Positions 25,173 to 33,679 of a stretch of 64,000 nucleotides of DNA are shown here, piece by piece. Origin of the DNA: Streptomyces seoulensis (GTDB taxonomy: Bacteria > Actinomycetota > Actinomycetes > Streptomycetales > Streptomycetaceae); contig NZ_CP032229.1 of assembly GCF_004328625.1 (NCBI RefSeq), forward strand, positions 5,332,001 to 5,396,000, in the 5' to 3' direction. Position 1 is the stretch's first letter, and every line of letters begins with the position of its first letter. Below the pieces are notes generated by a model. That model searched no databases, was not told where the DNA came from, and saw nothing but the letters and a program-made list of their open reading frames with translations. The translations under genes and the position numbers were made by a program.

Positions 25173-26249
25173 TCACGCCCCGGGGGCACCGCCCAGGATC
25201 TCTGCCAGGTCGTAGCGCACCGGCTCCTCCAGCTGGGCGAACGTACAGCTCTCGGGGGTGCGGTCCGGGCGCCAGCGGCGGAAGCGGGCGGTGTGCCGGA
25301 AGCGGCGGCCGTTCTCCATGTGGTCGTACGCCACCTCCGCGACCCTCTCCGGACGCAGCGGCACCCAGGACAGGTCCTTCTTGCCCGACCAGCGGCTCGG
25401 CGCCCCCGGCAGCCGGGCCGTCTCGTGCGCCGCCTCCTCCGCCCAGCGCGCCCACGGATGCCCGCTCACGTCGTCCATCCTGAGCGGCGCCAGTTCCTCC
25501 ACCAGCTCCGCGCGCCGCTTCATCGTGAACGCGGCGGCCACGCCAACGTGCTGGAGCGCGCCCTCGTCGTCGTACAGCCCGAGCAGCAGCGAGCCCACCA
25601 CCGGGCCGCTCTTGTGCAGGCGGTACCCGGCGACCACCACGTCCGCCGTCCGCTCGTGCTTGACCTTGAACATGGCCCGCTCGTCCTGGAGGTACGGCAC
25701 CGTCAGCGGCTTGGCCACCACCCCGTCCAGACCGGCGCCCTCGTACTGCTCGAACCAGCGGCGCGCCTCGTCCACGTCCGTCGTCGCGGGCGCCAGGTGC
25801 ACCGGCGGGCTCACCCCGGCCAGCGCCCGGTCCAGCAGCGCCCGCCGGTCGGTCAGCGGCACGTCCAGCAGGGCGTGGTCGTCCAGCGCCAGCAGGTCGA
25901 ACGCGACGAAGGACGCCGGGGTCCGCTCGGCCAGGGTGCGCACCCGCGAGTCCGCCGGATGGATGCGCTCGGTCAGCGCGTCGAAGTCCAGATGGCCGTT
26001 GCGGGCGATCACGATCTCCCCGTCCACCACGCAGCGGGCCGGCAGCCGCTCCTTCAGCGCCGCCACCAGCTCGGGGAAGTACCTGGTCAGCGGCTTGCCG
26101 GTCCGGCTGCCCAGCTCCACCTCGTCGCCGTCGCGGAACACGATCGCCCGGAAGCCGTCCCACTTCGCCTCGTAGTGCATGCCCGGCGGGATCTTCGCCA
26201 CCGCCTTGGCGAGCATCGGCTTCACGGGCGGCATCACCGGCAGGTCCAT
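25173..26249 (-). CDS. ligC: ATP-dependent DNA ligase (LigC type)
   Basis: A 358-residue ligase. Motif I YEAKWDGFR contains the nucleotidyl-accepting Lys29. Further motifs are visible: CVVDGEIV (motif III-like), ASFVAFDLLA, GLDGVVAKP (motif IV) and FKVKHERTADVV (motif V), then an OB-fold domain. Start ATG 26249 (MDLPVMPPVKPMLAKAV) fits the family; the frame runs on to 26279. LigC enzymes serve backup repair and end joining with polymerase-domain and Ku proteins. It diverges from the polymerase-domain gene with 73 bp between them. Confidence 0.9.
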   Translation of the reverse strand: MDLPVMPPVKPMLAKAVAKIPPGMHYEAKWDGFRAIVFRDGDEVELGSRTGKPLTRYFPELVAALKERLPARCVVDGEIVIARNGHLDFDALTERIHPADSRVRTLAERTPASFVAFDLLALDDHALLDVPLTDRRALLDRALAGVSPPVHLAPATTDVDEARRWFEQYEGAGLDGVVAKPLTVPYLQDERAMFKVKHERTADVVVAGYRLHKSGPVVGSLLLGLYDDEGALQHVGVAAAFTMKRRAELVEELAPLRMDDVSGHPWARWAEEAAHETARLPGAPSRWSGKKDLSWVPLRPERVAEVAYDHMENGRRFRHTARFRRWRPDRTPESCTFAQLEEPVRYDLAEILGGAPGA

Positions 26250-26322
26250 ACGCCGATTCTGCGCGCCCCCACCCGCCACCGCCCGGTGTGCGGGCCGCCC
26301 GGGGTACGCCTACGGTGGCCGC

Positions 26323-27345
26323 ATGGGCGATGCGGTGGAACTTCAGGTGGGCGGCCGGACCGTACGGCTGACCCACCCGGAGCGGGTGTTCTTCCCCGCG
26401 CACGGCTACACCAAGCTCGACATCGCCGAGTACTACGCGGCGGTCGGCCCCGGCCTGCTGCGCGCCCTGCGGGACCGCCCCACCACCCTCCAGCGCTACC
26501 CGGAGGGCTTGGAGGGGGAGTGGTTCTACCAGAAGCGCGCCCCGAAGAACATGCCGTCCTGGATTCCCACCGCCCACATCACCTTCCCCAGCGGACGCAG
26601 CGCCGACGAGATGTGCCCCACCGAGGAGGCGGCCGCGGTGTGGGCCGCCCAGTACGGCACGCTCACCTTCCACCCCTGGCCGGTGCGCCGCGACGACGTC
26701 GACCACCCCGACGAACTCCGCCTCGACCTCGACCCGCAGCCCGGCACCGGCTACGAGGACGCGGTCCGCGCCGCCTTCGAACTCCGGGCGGTCCTGGAGG
26801 AGTTCGGCGGTCTGCGCGGCTGGCCCAAGACCTCCGGCGGGCGCGGGCTGCACGTCTTCGTGCCCATCGAACCCCGCTGGACCTTCACCCAGGTGCGGCG
26901 CGCGGCCATCGCCGCCGGCCGGGAACTGGCCCGCCGGATGCCGGAGCACGTCACGGTGAAGTGGTGGAAGGAGGAGCGGGGCGAGCGTATTTTCCTGGAC
27001 TACAACCAGACCGCTCGGGACCGCACCATCGCCTCCGCGTACTCCGTCCGCCCGCTGCCCGACGCCACCGTCTCCGCGCCGCTGCGCTGGGACGAGGTCG
27101 CCGACGCCCGGCCGCGCGACTTCGACATCGTCACCATGCCGCGCCGGTTCGCCGAACTGGGCGACGTGCACGCCGACATGGACGACCACCGCTACTCCCT
27201 CGACGGCCTGCTGGACCTGGCCCGCCGTGACGAGGCCGAGCACGGGCTGGGCGACCTGCCGTATCCGCCGGAGTACCCCAAGATGCCCGGCGAGCCCAAG
27301 CGGGTGCAGCCGAGCCGGGCGCGGGGGGACCAGGCGCCCTCCTGA
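26323..27345 (+). CDS. LigD-type polymerase domain (primase-polymerase) protein
   Basis: A 340-residue stand-alone AEP polymerase domain. RLDLDPQPG carries the metal-binding Asp pair, SGGRGLHVFVP the nucleotide-binding His, and WWKEERGERIFLDYNQ the conserved region after it. Such proteins fill gaps and add ribonucleotides in bacterial end joining. ATG 26323 lies 6 nt after TACGGT (26311-26316), suggesting a leaderless transcript. It diverges from ligC; Ku is not in the window. Confidence 0.9.
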   Translation: MGDAVELQVGGRTVRLTHPERVFFPAHGYTKLDIAEYYAAVGPGLLRALRDRPTTLQRYPEGLEGEWFYQKRAPKNMPSWIPTAHITFPSGRSADEMCPTEEAAAVWAAQYGTLTFHPWPVRRDDVDHPDELRLDLDPQPGTGYEDAVRAAFELRAVLEEFGGLRGWPKTSGGRGLHVFVPIEPRWTFTQVRRAAIAAGRELARRMPEHVTVKWWKEERGERIFLDYNQTARDRTIASAYSVRPLPDATVSAPLRWDEVADARPRDFDIVTMPRRFAELGDVHADMDDHRYSLDGLLDLARRDEAEHGLGDLPYPPEYPKMPGEPKRVQPSRARGDQAPS

Positions 27346-27406
27346 GCCCCGAACGGCGCCGGGCCCCGCGGCTATCCTGATCACAGCCGCCGATGAGGAG
27401 CACCGA

Positions 27407-28414
27407 GTGAGCGAGGCAGTGTCGCGTCCCACGCTGGAGGCAGTGGCCGCGCGGGCCGGGGTCTCCCGCGCCACCGTCTCCCGGGTCGTCAACGGCGGCG
27501 ACGGCGTACGCGACTCGCTCGTCACCCGCGTCCGCCAGGCGGTCGACGAACTCGGCTACGTCCCCAACCAGGCCGCCCGCAGCCTGGTCACCAAGCGGCA
27601 CGACGCCGTCGCGGTCGTCATCGCCGAACCCGGCACCCGCGTCTTCGCCGACCCCTTCTTCGCCGCCCAGTTGCGCGGCATCAGCAAGGAACTCACCGCC
27701 CACGACAACCAGTTGGTGCTGCTGCTCACCGAGGGCCGGGACGACCACGCCCGGGTCGCCCGCTACCTCGCCGGCGGCCATGTCGACGGCGCCCTGGTCT
27801 TCTCCCTCCACCTCGACGACCCGCTGCCCGGCCTGATCCGCGACGCGGGCGTCCGCACGGTCTTCGGCGGCCGCCCCGACTGGGACGACGGGGACAGCGG
27901 CGGCGCGGTGTACGTCGACAGCGACAACCGGGGCGGCGCCCGCGACGCGGTACGGCACCTCGTCGGCCTCGGCCGGACCCGGATCGCGCACATCACCGGC
28001 GCCCTGGACCAGACCTCCGCCGTCGACCGGCTGGACGGCTACCGGGATGTGATGGGGGACGCCGACCCCGAGCTGGTCGTGGAGAGCGACTTCACCCCGG
28101 GCGGCGGCGAACACGCCATGCGCGAACTCCTCACCCGCCGCCCCGACGTCGACGCCGTCTTCGCCGCCAACGACCTCACCGCCCTCGGCGCGCTGCGCGT
28201 GCTGCGCGCCGAGGGGCGCCGGGTACCCGAGGACGTCGCAGTGATCGGCTTCGACGACATGGCCCCGGTGGCCGAACAGACCGACCCGCCGCTCACCACG
28301 GTCCGCCAGGACATAGAGGAGATGGGCCGCATCATGGCCCGCCTCCTCCTAGGCGGCGGCCCGGCCGGCGGGGTCATCCTGCCGACCACGATCGTCCGCC
28401 GGGCGTCCGCCTAG
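27407..28414 (+). CDS. LacI-family transcriptional regulator (orphan)
   Basis: A 335-residue repressor. HTH TLEAVAARAGVSRATVSRVV is followed by the sugar-binding sensor domain and the usual VIGFDDMAPVAEQTDPPLTT segment. GTG 27407 is preceded by GAGGAG 7 nt upstream. No transporter or sugar enzyme is beside it, so its targets are elsewhere or unknown. The stop codon overlaps that of the convergent VOC gene. Confidence 0.9.
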   Translation: MSEAVSRPTLEAVAARAGVSRATVSRVVNGGDGVRDSLVTRVRQAVDELGYVPNQAARSLVTKRHDAVAVVIAEPGTRVFADPFFAAQLRGISKELTAHDNQLVLLLTEGRDDHARVARYLAGGHVDGALVFSLHLDDPLPGLIRDAGVRTVFGGRPDWDDGDSGGAVYVDSDNRGGARDAVRHLVGLGRTRIAHITGALDQTSAVDRLDGYRDVMGDADPELVVESDFTPGGGEHAMRELLTRRPDVDAVFAANDLTALGALRVLRAEGRRVPEDVAVIGFDDMAPVAEQTDPPLTTVRQDIEEMGRIMARLLLGGGPAGGVILPTTIVRRASA

Positions 28415-29199
28415 GCGGTCTGCGCCGGGTCGCCCTTGATCACCGCGAACTCGTACCCGTGCGGGTCGGCGAGGCGGGCCAGCCGGCCCACGCCGGGGAC
28501 GCTGGTGGCGGGGAGGCGGACCGACCCGCCGAGCTCAGCAGCGCGGGCCACCAGGGCGTCGGTGTCGTCCGCGCCGAAGTACGGGAGCCAGGAGGCGGCG
28601 GTGTCGGCCGGGTCCTCGAAGGTGGGGACGATGCCGCCGAACATGGCGTCCTCGTCGGCGCCGCCGGGGTACAGCGAGGTGTAGACACCGCCGGGGAACT
28701 CGACACCGGAGGTCTCCACGCCGAGCACCCGGTGATAGAAGGCCGCGGCCGCCGCCACGTCCGGGGTGTGCAGCTCGACCCAGCAGAGGGCGCCCGGCTC
28801 GGTCGCCACGTCCAGGCCCTCCACCGGGTCCGGCTGCCAGACGCGGAACGCGGCACCCGCGCGGTCCTTCAGGCCCGCCACCCGGCCGAGTCCCAGCAGC
28901 TCCGTCGGCCAGAACACCACCGTGCCGTGCGCCACCCCGGCGGCCTCGGCGGTGCCCAGCGCGTCCGCGCAGCGGAAGTACACCGTCCAGCCCGCCCGGC
29001 CACGCTCCGGGTCCAGCGCCATCGCCCCGGCGACCGTCCTGCCGTCGCGCTGGAGGAGGACGTAACCGCCCGTCTCCGGGCCCGCGGGCGCGGGCTCCCA
29101 GCCGAAGAGGCCGCCGTAGAAGGCGAGGCTCGCGGGCAGATCGGGGGAACCGAGGTCGATCCAGTTGGGAGCGCCGTCGGGGAAACGGGTGGTGAGCAT
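28411..29199 (-). CDS. VOC-superfamily (glyoxalase/bleomycin-resistance fold) protein
   Basis: A 262-residue protein made of two similar VOC modules (PNWIDLGSPDLPASLAFYGG and LCWVELHTPDVAAAAAFYHR). ATG 29199 has GAGGAGGG 6 nt upstream; the longer frame to 29499 includes non-coding upstream sequence. Actinobacterial two-module proteins of this kind are often called hydroxylases or hydrolases without evidence. No ligand can be assigned. It converges on the LacI gene with overlapping stops. Confidence 0.85.
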   Translation of the reverse strand: MLTTRFPDGAPNWIDLGSPDLPASLAFYGGLFGWEPAPAGPETGGYVLLQRDGRTVAGAMALDPERGRAGWTVYFRCADALGTAEAAGVAHGTVVFWPTELLGLGRVAGLKDRAGAAFRVWQPDPVEGLDVATEPGALCWVELHTPDVAAAAAFYHRVLGVETSGVEFPGGVYTSLYPGGADEDAMFGGIVPTFEDPADTAASWLPYFGADDTDALVARAAELGGSVRLPATSVPGVGRLARLADPHGYEFAVIKGDPAQTA

Positions 29200-29383
29200 G
29201 CGTGCCCTCCTCGGGGACCGTGCCGTCCTTGGCCCCGACGAGTCTTCCACCGGCCGGGGAGGATCGCCCCGCGCGCCGCCGTGCGCGGGCGTGTCCGCCC
29301 GGAGGATCATCGGGACGGCCCACACGGCGCTTGTCGACACGGCGTTGATCAAACGTTTTTCGGCACCCGGCACGATCCTCGCC

Positions 29384-29629
29384 ATGCACATCGAGACGAT
29401 CACACCGGCCGATCCGGCCTGGCAGGGCCAGGCCCTGTGCGCGCAGACCGGGGCGGACTTCTTCTTCCCCGAGCCCGGCAGTTCGGTGCGCGAGGCCAAA
29501 CGGATCTGCGCCCTGTGCGAGATCCGCCCCGCCTGCCTCGACTACGCCCTCGCCCACGACGAGCGCTTCGGCGTCTGGGGCGGCCTCTCCGAACGCGAAC
29601 GGCTCGCCCTGCGCCGTACGGCCCGCTGA
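29384..29629 (+). CDS. WhiB-like (Wbl) iron-sulfur protein
   Basis: An 81-residue protein with the four cysteines of the [4Fe-4S] cluster (Cys19, Cys42, Cys45, Cys51) and the GVWGG turn (63-67), followed by a short basic tail. This is the minimal Wbl layout. Wbl proteins act with the main sigma factor to control development, redox responses or resistance. The identity within the family cannot be fixed from the sequence alone. The start at ATG 29384 gives the usual length. Confidence 0.9.
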   Translation: MHIETITPADPAWQGQALCAQTGADFFFPEPGSSVREAKRICALCEIRPACLDYALAHDERFGVWGGLSERERLALRRTAR

Positions 29630-29644
29630 AGCACGGGCCGTACG
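29615..29644. terminator. Hairpin overlapping the Wbl stop codon
   Basis: CGTACGGCCCG (29615-29625) pairs perfectly with CGGGCCGTACG (29634-29644) and a TTTC follows. The stem begins inside the Wbl coding sequence. It lies between convergent genes. Confidence 0.65.
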
Positions 29645-29660
29645 GGTTTCAGGGCCGGCC

Positions 29661-30635
29661 TCAGCCGGCCGCCCGCGCCGCCATGCGCGCCTTGCGGGCC
29701 GCGAGGCGCTCGTCGAACTTGGCGGCCTCCGAGTCCAGTCCGCCCATGTACACGCCCAGCTCCTCCTGGGCCTTCAGGCCCTCCGGGCCGAGGCCGTCGA
29801 TCTCCATGATCTTCAGGAAGCGCAGGACCGGCTGGAGCACGTCGTCGTGGTGGATACGGAGGTTGTAGACCTCTCCTATGGCCATCTGCGCGGCAGCGCG
29901 CTCGAAGCCGGGGATGCCGTGGCCCGGCATGCGGAAGTCGACCACGACGTCACGGACCGCCTGCATGGTCAGGTCGGGCGCCAGCTCGAACGCTGCCTTC
30001 AGCAGGTTCCGGTAGAAGACCATGTGCAGGTTCTCGTCGGTGGCGATGCGGGCCAGCATGCGGTCGCAGACCGGATCGCCGGACTGGTGGCCGGTGTTGC
30101 GGTGCGAGATCCGGGTGGCCAGCTCCTGGAAGGCGACGTAGGCGACCGAGTGCAGCATCGAGTGCCGGTTGTCGGACTCGAAGCCCTCGCTCATGTGCGA
30201 CATCCGGAACCGCTCCAGCGCGTCCGGGTCGACCGCGCGCGAGGCGAGCAGGTAGTCGCGCATCACGATGCCGTGCCGGCCCTCCTCGGCGGTCCAGCGG
30301 TGCACCCAGGTGCCCCAGGCGCCGTCCCGGCCGAACAGCGAGGCGATCTCGTGGTGGTAGCTCGGCAGGTTGTCCTCGGTCAGCAGGTTGACGACCAGCG
30401 CGACCCGGCCGATGTCGGTGACCTTGGACTGCTCCTTGCCCCACGCCTCGCCGTCCTCGAAGAGGCCCGGGAAGTTGCGCCCGTCGCTCCACGGCACGTA
30501 CTCGTGCGGCATCCAGTCCTTGGCGACCTTCAGGTGCCGGTTCAGCTCGGTCTCGACCACCTCTTCCAGCGCGAACAGCAGCCGCGCGTCGGTCCAGGCG
30601 GACGGGCTGCCGAGGTGAGGGGAGGTGATCGTCAC
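29661..30635 (-). CDS. Acyl-[acyl-carrier-protein] desaturase
   Basis: A 324-residue ferritin-like di-iron enzyme. The iron ligands are visible in ETELNRH, EEGRH and DENLH motifs (E-x2-H type). It introduces a double bond into ACP-bound fatty acyl chains and so tunes membrane fluidity. GTG 30635 has GGAGT 8 nt upstream. It is transcribed in the same direction as the ABC-F gene but lies 150 bp downstream, with a long inverted-repeat operator (30710-30759) between, so it probably has its own promoter and repressor. Confidence 0.9.
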   Translation of the reverse strand: MTITSPHLGSPSAWTDARLLFALEEVVETELNRHLKVAKDWMPHEYVPWSDGRNFPGLFEDGEAWGKEQSKVTDIGRVALVVNLLTEDNLPSYHHEIASLFGRDGAWGTWVHRWTAEEGRHGIVMRDYLLASRAVDPDALERFRMSHMSEGFESDNRHSMLHSVAYVAFQELATRISHRNTGHQSGDPVCDRMLARIATDENLHMVFYRNLLKAAFELAPDLTMQAVRDVVVDFRMPGHGIPGFERAAAQMAIGEVYNLRIHHDDVLQPVLRFLKIMEIDGLGPEGLKAQEELGVYMGGLDSEAAKFDERLAARKARMAARAAG

Positions 30636-30709
30636 GGGGGTACTCCAAAAAACGGCCGAGCAGAAAAGGGAGATTCGTCGACATAGCCACCCAGAAGGAC
30701 GGCGTCACG

Positions 30710-30759
30710 AACCTACGGCTTCGTAGCCTACGTGTCCGTAGGTTACGAAGCCGTAGGTT
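30710..30759. promoter_or_regulatory. Paired TetR-type operators upstream of the desaturase
   Basis: Two 23-bp arms (30710-30732 and 30737-30759) are inverted copies with one mismatch. Each contains a palindromic core, CTACGGCTTCGTAG or CTACGGCTTCGTAA. The element lies about 75-125 bp upstream of the desaturase start. A lipid-sensing TetR repressor is a reasonable guess; none is encoded beside it. Confidence 0.65.
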
Positions 30760-30785
30760 AAGGCGGGCGTAAGGACCGCCGCCGG

Positions 30786-32411
30786 TCAGCCGATCTCCTC
30801 CCGCGCGGCGTCCCGCAACTCCCCGTCGGCCACCAGCAGCCAGCGGGTGATGCCGATCGAGTCCAGGAACGGCAGATCGTGCCCGGCGACGATCAGCGCA
30901 CCCTCGTACGACTCCAGCGCCGAGGTCAGCTGGCGCACGCTCGCCATGTCCAGGTTGTTGGTCGGCTCGTCCAGCAGCAGCAGTTGCGGGGCGGGTTCGG
31001 CCAGCAGCAGCGCGGCGAGCGCGGCCCGGAAGCGTTCGCCGCCGGAGAGGGTGCCGGCCAGCTGATCGGCCCGTTTGCCCCGGAACAGGAAGCGGGCGAG
31101 CCGGGCGCGGACCCGGTTGGGGGTGGCGCCCGGCGCGAACCGGGCCACGTTCTCCGCGACCGTCGCCCCGTCGTCCAGCACGTCCAGCCGCTGGGGCAGG
31201 AAGCGCAGCGGCACATGGGCCTCGGCCAGCCCGGCCACCGGGGGCAGCTCCCCGGCGATCGTCCGCAACAGGGTCGTCTTCCCGGCCCCGTTGCGCCCGA
31301 CGAGCGCGATCCGCTCCGGGCCCCGCAGATCCAACAGGCCCGGCACGCCCGGACCGTGGACCGTCTTCAGCTTCTCCAGCGTGAGCACCTGCCGGCCGGG
31401 CGGCACCGCGGTGTACGGCAGGTCGACGCGGATCTCGTCGTCGTCCCGGACCGCCTCCACCGCCTCGTCCAGCCGCTCCCGGGCCTCCGCGAGGCGCTCC
31501 TCGTGCATGATGCGGTGCTTGCCGGCGGACTCCTGGGCGGCGCGTTTGCGGGCGCCCATCACGATCTTCGGCTCGCGCTTGGAGTCGGACATCTTCTGCC
31601 CGTACCGCTTGCGGCGGGCCAGCTTCATGTGGGCGTCGGTGAGTTCGCGGCGCTGCTTGCGGACGTCGGCCTCCGCGGCGCGCACCGTCCGTTCGGCCGC
31701 TTCCTGCTCGACGGCGAGGGCCTCCTCGTAGGCGGAGTAGTTGCCGCCGTACCAGGCGACCTCGCCGGCCCGGAGGTCGGCGATCTGGTCGACCAGGTCC
31801 AGCAGTTCGCGGTCGTGGCTGACCACGACGAGGACGCCGGGCCAGGAGGCCACGGCCGCGTGCAGCCGGCGGCGGGCGTACAGGTCGAGGTTGTTGGTGG
31901 GTTCGTCCAGCAGCAGGACGTCGGGGCGGCGCAGCAGCAGCGCGGCCAGCCGGAGCAGTACCGACTCGCCGCCGGAGACCTCGCCGACCGTGCGGTCCAG
32001 GCCGATGTGGCCGAGGCCGAGTTCGCCGAGGGTGACCAGGGCGCGCTCCTCCACGTCCCAGTCCTCGTCGAGGGTCTCGAAGTGCTCCTCGGCCGCGTCG
32101 CCCGCCTCGATGGCGTGCAGCGCGGCCCGCTTGGCGGCGATGCCCAGGGCATCGTCGACGCGGAGGGCGGTGTCCAGGGTGACGTTCTGCGGGAGCAGGC
32201 CGACCTCGCCGGACACCCTGACCGTGCCGCCGGTGGGGACGAGCGCGCCGGAGAGCAGTTTCAGCAGGGTGGACTTGCCCGAACCGTTGGCGCCGACCAG
32301 CCCCGTGCGGCCGGGGCCGAAGGAGATGTCGAGGCCGTCCAGGACGGGGGTGCCGTCCGGCCAGGCGAAGGTCAGGGAGGTGGCGGAGAGGGAAGACGCG
32401 GGTGATGACAT
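30786..32411 (-). CDS. ABC-F family ATPase (ribosome-protection type)
   Basis: A 541-residue protein with two ATP-binding domains and no membrane segment. Walker A GANGSGKST and GRNGAGKTT, signatures VSGGES and LSGGER, and Walker B LLLLDEPTNNLD in each half are intact. The linker between domains (about 225-310) is highly basic (RRKRYGQKMSDSKREPK), as in ARE ABC-F proteins that displace antibiotics from the ribosome. ATG 32411 is preceded by a leader of about 250 nt with its own promoter and tiny reading frames, which fits antibiotic-inducible control. The antibiotic class is unknown. Confidence 0.88.
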   Translation of the reverse strand: MSSPASSLSATSLTFAWPDGTPVLDGLDISFGPGRTGLVGANGSGKSTLLKLLSGALVPTGGTVRVSGEVGLLPQNVTLDTALRVDDALGIAAKRAALHAIEAGDAAEEHFETLDEDWDVEERALVTLGELGLGHIGLDRTVGEVSGGESVLLRLAALLLRRPDVLLLDEPTNNLDLYARRRLHAAVASWPGVLVVVSHDRELLDLVDQIADLRAGEVAWYGGNYSAYEEALAVEQEAAERTVRAAEADVRKQRRELTDAHMKLARRKRYGQKMSDSKREPKIVMGARKRAAQESAGKHRIMHEERLAEARERLDEAVEAVRDDDEIRVDLPYTAVPPGRQVLTLEKLKTVHGPGVPGLLDLRGPERIALVGRNGAGKTTLLRTIAGELPPVAGLAEAHVPLRFLPQRLDVLDDGATVAENVARFAPGATPNRVRARLARFLFRGKRADQLAGTLSGGERFRAALAALLLAEPAPQLLLLDEPTNNLDMASVRQLTSALESYEGALIVAGHDLPFLDSIGITRWLLVADGELRDAAREEIG

Positions 32412-32486
32412 ACGGGCCTCACGGGTGCCGGGTGCGGTCTGGTCGGGGGAGCTGACGAGACACCGCGGGGCGGAAACCGGAAGCCT

Positions 32487-32612
32487 TCAGGCACGGGGGG
32501 GCCGGGAAAACTGGGCCCGGAGGCCGAGAAGAAGGGCCTGTGCCAGAGGGACGGCTCGTACGCCGAGGTCGAACGCCACGCACACCTCACCGGTGTGAAC
32601 GCGATGTCTCAT
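32487..32612 (-). CDS. Possible 41-residue leader ORF
   Basis: ATG at 32612, starting 4 nt after the MLV stop, opens a 41-codon frame (MRHRVHTGEV start, FSRPPRA end) that closes 76 nt before the ABC-F start. It has no convincing ribosome binding site of its own, apart from translation coupling to the MLV frame. It may simply be chance in the GC-rich leader. Confidence 0.3.
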   Translation of the reverse strand: MRHRVHTGEVCVAFDLGVRAVPLAQALLLGLRAQFSRPPRA

Positions 32613-32616
32613 GACC

Positions 32617-32628
32617 TCAGACGAGCAA
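32617..32628 (-). CDS. Three-codon leader peptide MLV upstream of the ABC-F gene
   Basis: TTG-CTC-GTC-TGA at 32628-32617 is preceded by the strong site AGGAGAAGG. The tiny frame lies about 35 nt after the promoter's likely start and about 205 nt before the ABC-F ATG. Leaders this short act in ribosome-mediated attenuation upstream of antibiotic-inducible resistance genes, including actinobacterial ABC-F genes. Function here is inference. Confidence 0.55.
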   Translation of the reverse strand: MLV

Positions 32629-32665
32629 CGTCCTTCTCCTATCGACGGCAACAGAACCGCCGTAC

Positions 32666-32694
32666 ACGCTACGAACGGCTGTGAAGCCTGTCAA
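32666..32694 (-). promoter_or_regulatory. Sigma-HrdB-type promoter of the ABC-F leader
   Basis: Reading leftward, TTGACA (32694-32689) and TAGCGT (32671-32666) are spaced by exactly 17 bp. The -35 is a perfect consensus. Start of transcription would be near 32659, giving a leader of about 250 nt. Confidence 0.7.
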
Positions 32695-32714
32695 CGCGAT
32701 TAACGCGGGACCGG

Positions 32715-33131
32715 TCAGCCCGAGTCCCGCATCAGCTCGGCCAGCCCCCGGTCCAGGTCGAGCTGCAGATGCTCCAGACCCACCGGCACCAGCTCCCCGG
32801 CCGCCCGCAGAAAGCGCCGGATCTCTCCGGAGCGCACATGCACCACGGCGGTGCCCTCCGGCGCGTGGAACTCCAGCACGGTCCGGTCGTAACCGTAGGG
32901 CCGCACCCGTACGTCCCCCTCGCCCTGCGGCTCGTGCAGCCCGGCGGACAGCAGCTCGCGGGAGAAGGTCCAGCACACCTCCACGCCCGCCAGGGTGGCC
33001 GGGGCGGGGAAGGTCATCCGGACGGCGTAGGGGTCGCGCCGGTCGTAGTGCAGGGCGGCGGGAATGCTCGGCATGCGGGGCGCGGCGGCGACCAGACGCG
33101 CCTCCACGATTGCCTCGATCACGGTGGACAA
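32715..33131 (-). CDS. SsgA-like protein (SALP)
   Basis: A 138-residue protein starting at TTG 33131, which has GGGAG 9 nt upstream and gives the family's usual length. The pattern IPAALHYDRRDPYAVRMTF, then VEVCWTFSRELLSAGL and GDVRVRPYG, is characteristic. SALPs are confined to sporulating actinomycetes and steer septation and wall remodelling during sporulation. Which SALP this is cannot be decided from the sequence. GTG at 33122, three codons on, is an alternative start. Confidence 0.88.
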   Translation of the reverse strand: MSTVIEAIVEARLVAAAPRMPSIPAALHYDRRDPYAVRMTFPAPATLAGVEVCWTFSRELLSAGLHEPQGEGDVRVRPYGYDRTVLEFHAPEGTAVVHVRSGEIRRFLRAAGELVPVGLEHLQLDLDRGLAELMRDSG

Positions 33132-33337
33132 AGCCTGTGCTCCCTCGGACGGCTGGACACTGCTCCTCGGCGGGTGGCGGCCCGACACCGGGAGAGACGT
33201 CGGAAGCCCTCGTTCCGTGCACACCCGGCCGGAGTGACCTCGGTCACGGTCCGGGGGTGCGAAACGGGTCCGAATCCGGGTACTCGCGTCCCTACCGGAC
33301 AGCCCGCGAGGGCCGCAGGGCGACGAAGGGAGCGACC

Positions 33338-33667
33338 ATGCCAGCCGGTTCCAGCCCCAAGCGTGAGCGGCAGTACGAGCACATCAAGGAGAGCGAGCTG
33401 GACCAGGGGGCGAGCGAGGACCGCGCCGAGGAGATCGCCGCGCGCACGGTCAACAAGGAGCGCGCCCGCGCCGGTGAGTCCAGGACCGCGAGCCGTTCCT
33501 CGACCGAGGACATCTCCTCCGGCCGGCGCGGTGGCCTGCGCTCCGGCAAGGGCCCGCAGGGCCCGACGTACGACCAGCTCTACAACGAGGCGAAGCAGCG
33601 CGGCATCCACGGCCGCTCCGACATGAACAAGGAGCAGCTCCGGCGCGCGCTGGACGAGAAGAAGTGA
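33338..33667 (+). CDS. Small charged protein, plasmid-stabilization / Rho-N (SAP-like) type
   Basis: A 109-residue hydrophilic protein. The N-terminus SPKRERQYEHIKESELDQGA and the DRAEEIAARTVNKERA segment match the family often annotated as plasmid stabilization protein. The C-terminus (TYDQLYNEAKQRGIHGRSDM) is a Rho_N/SAP-like helix pair that may bind nucleic acid. GAAGGGAG lies 6 nt before ATG 33338. The annotated name has little functional backing. Confidence 0.8.
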   Translation: MPAGSSPKRERQYEHIKESELDQGASEDRAEEIAARTVNKERARAGESRTASRSSTEDISSGRRGGLRSGKGPQGPTYDQLYNEAKQRGIHGRSDMNKEQLRRALDEKK

Positions 33668-33679
33668 GCGGGAGCGGGG

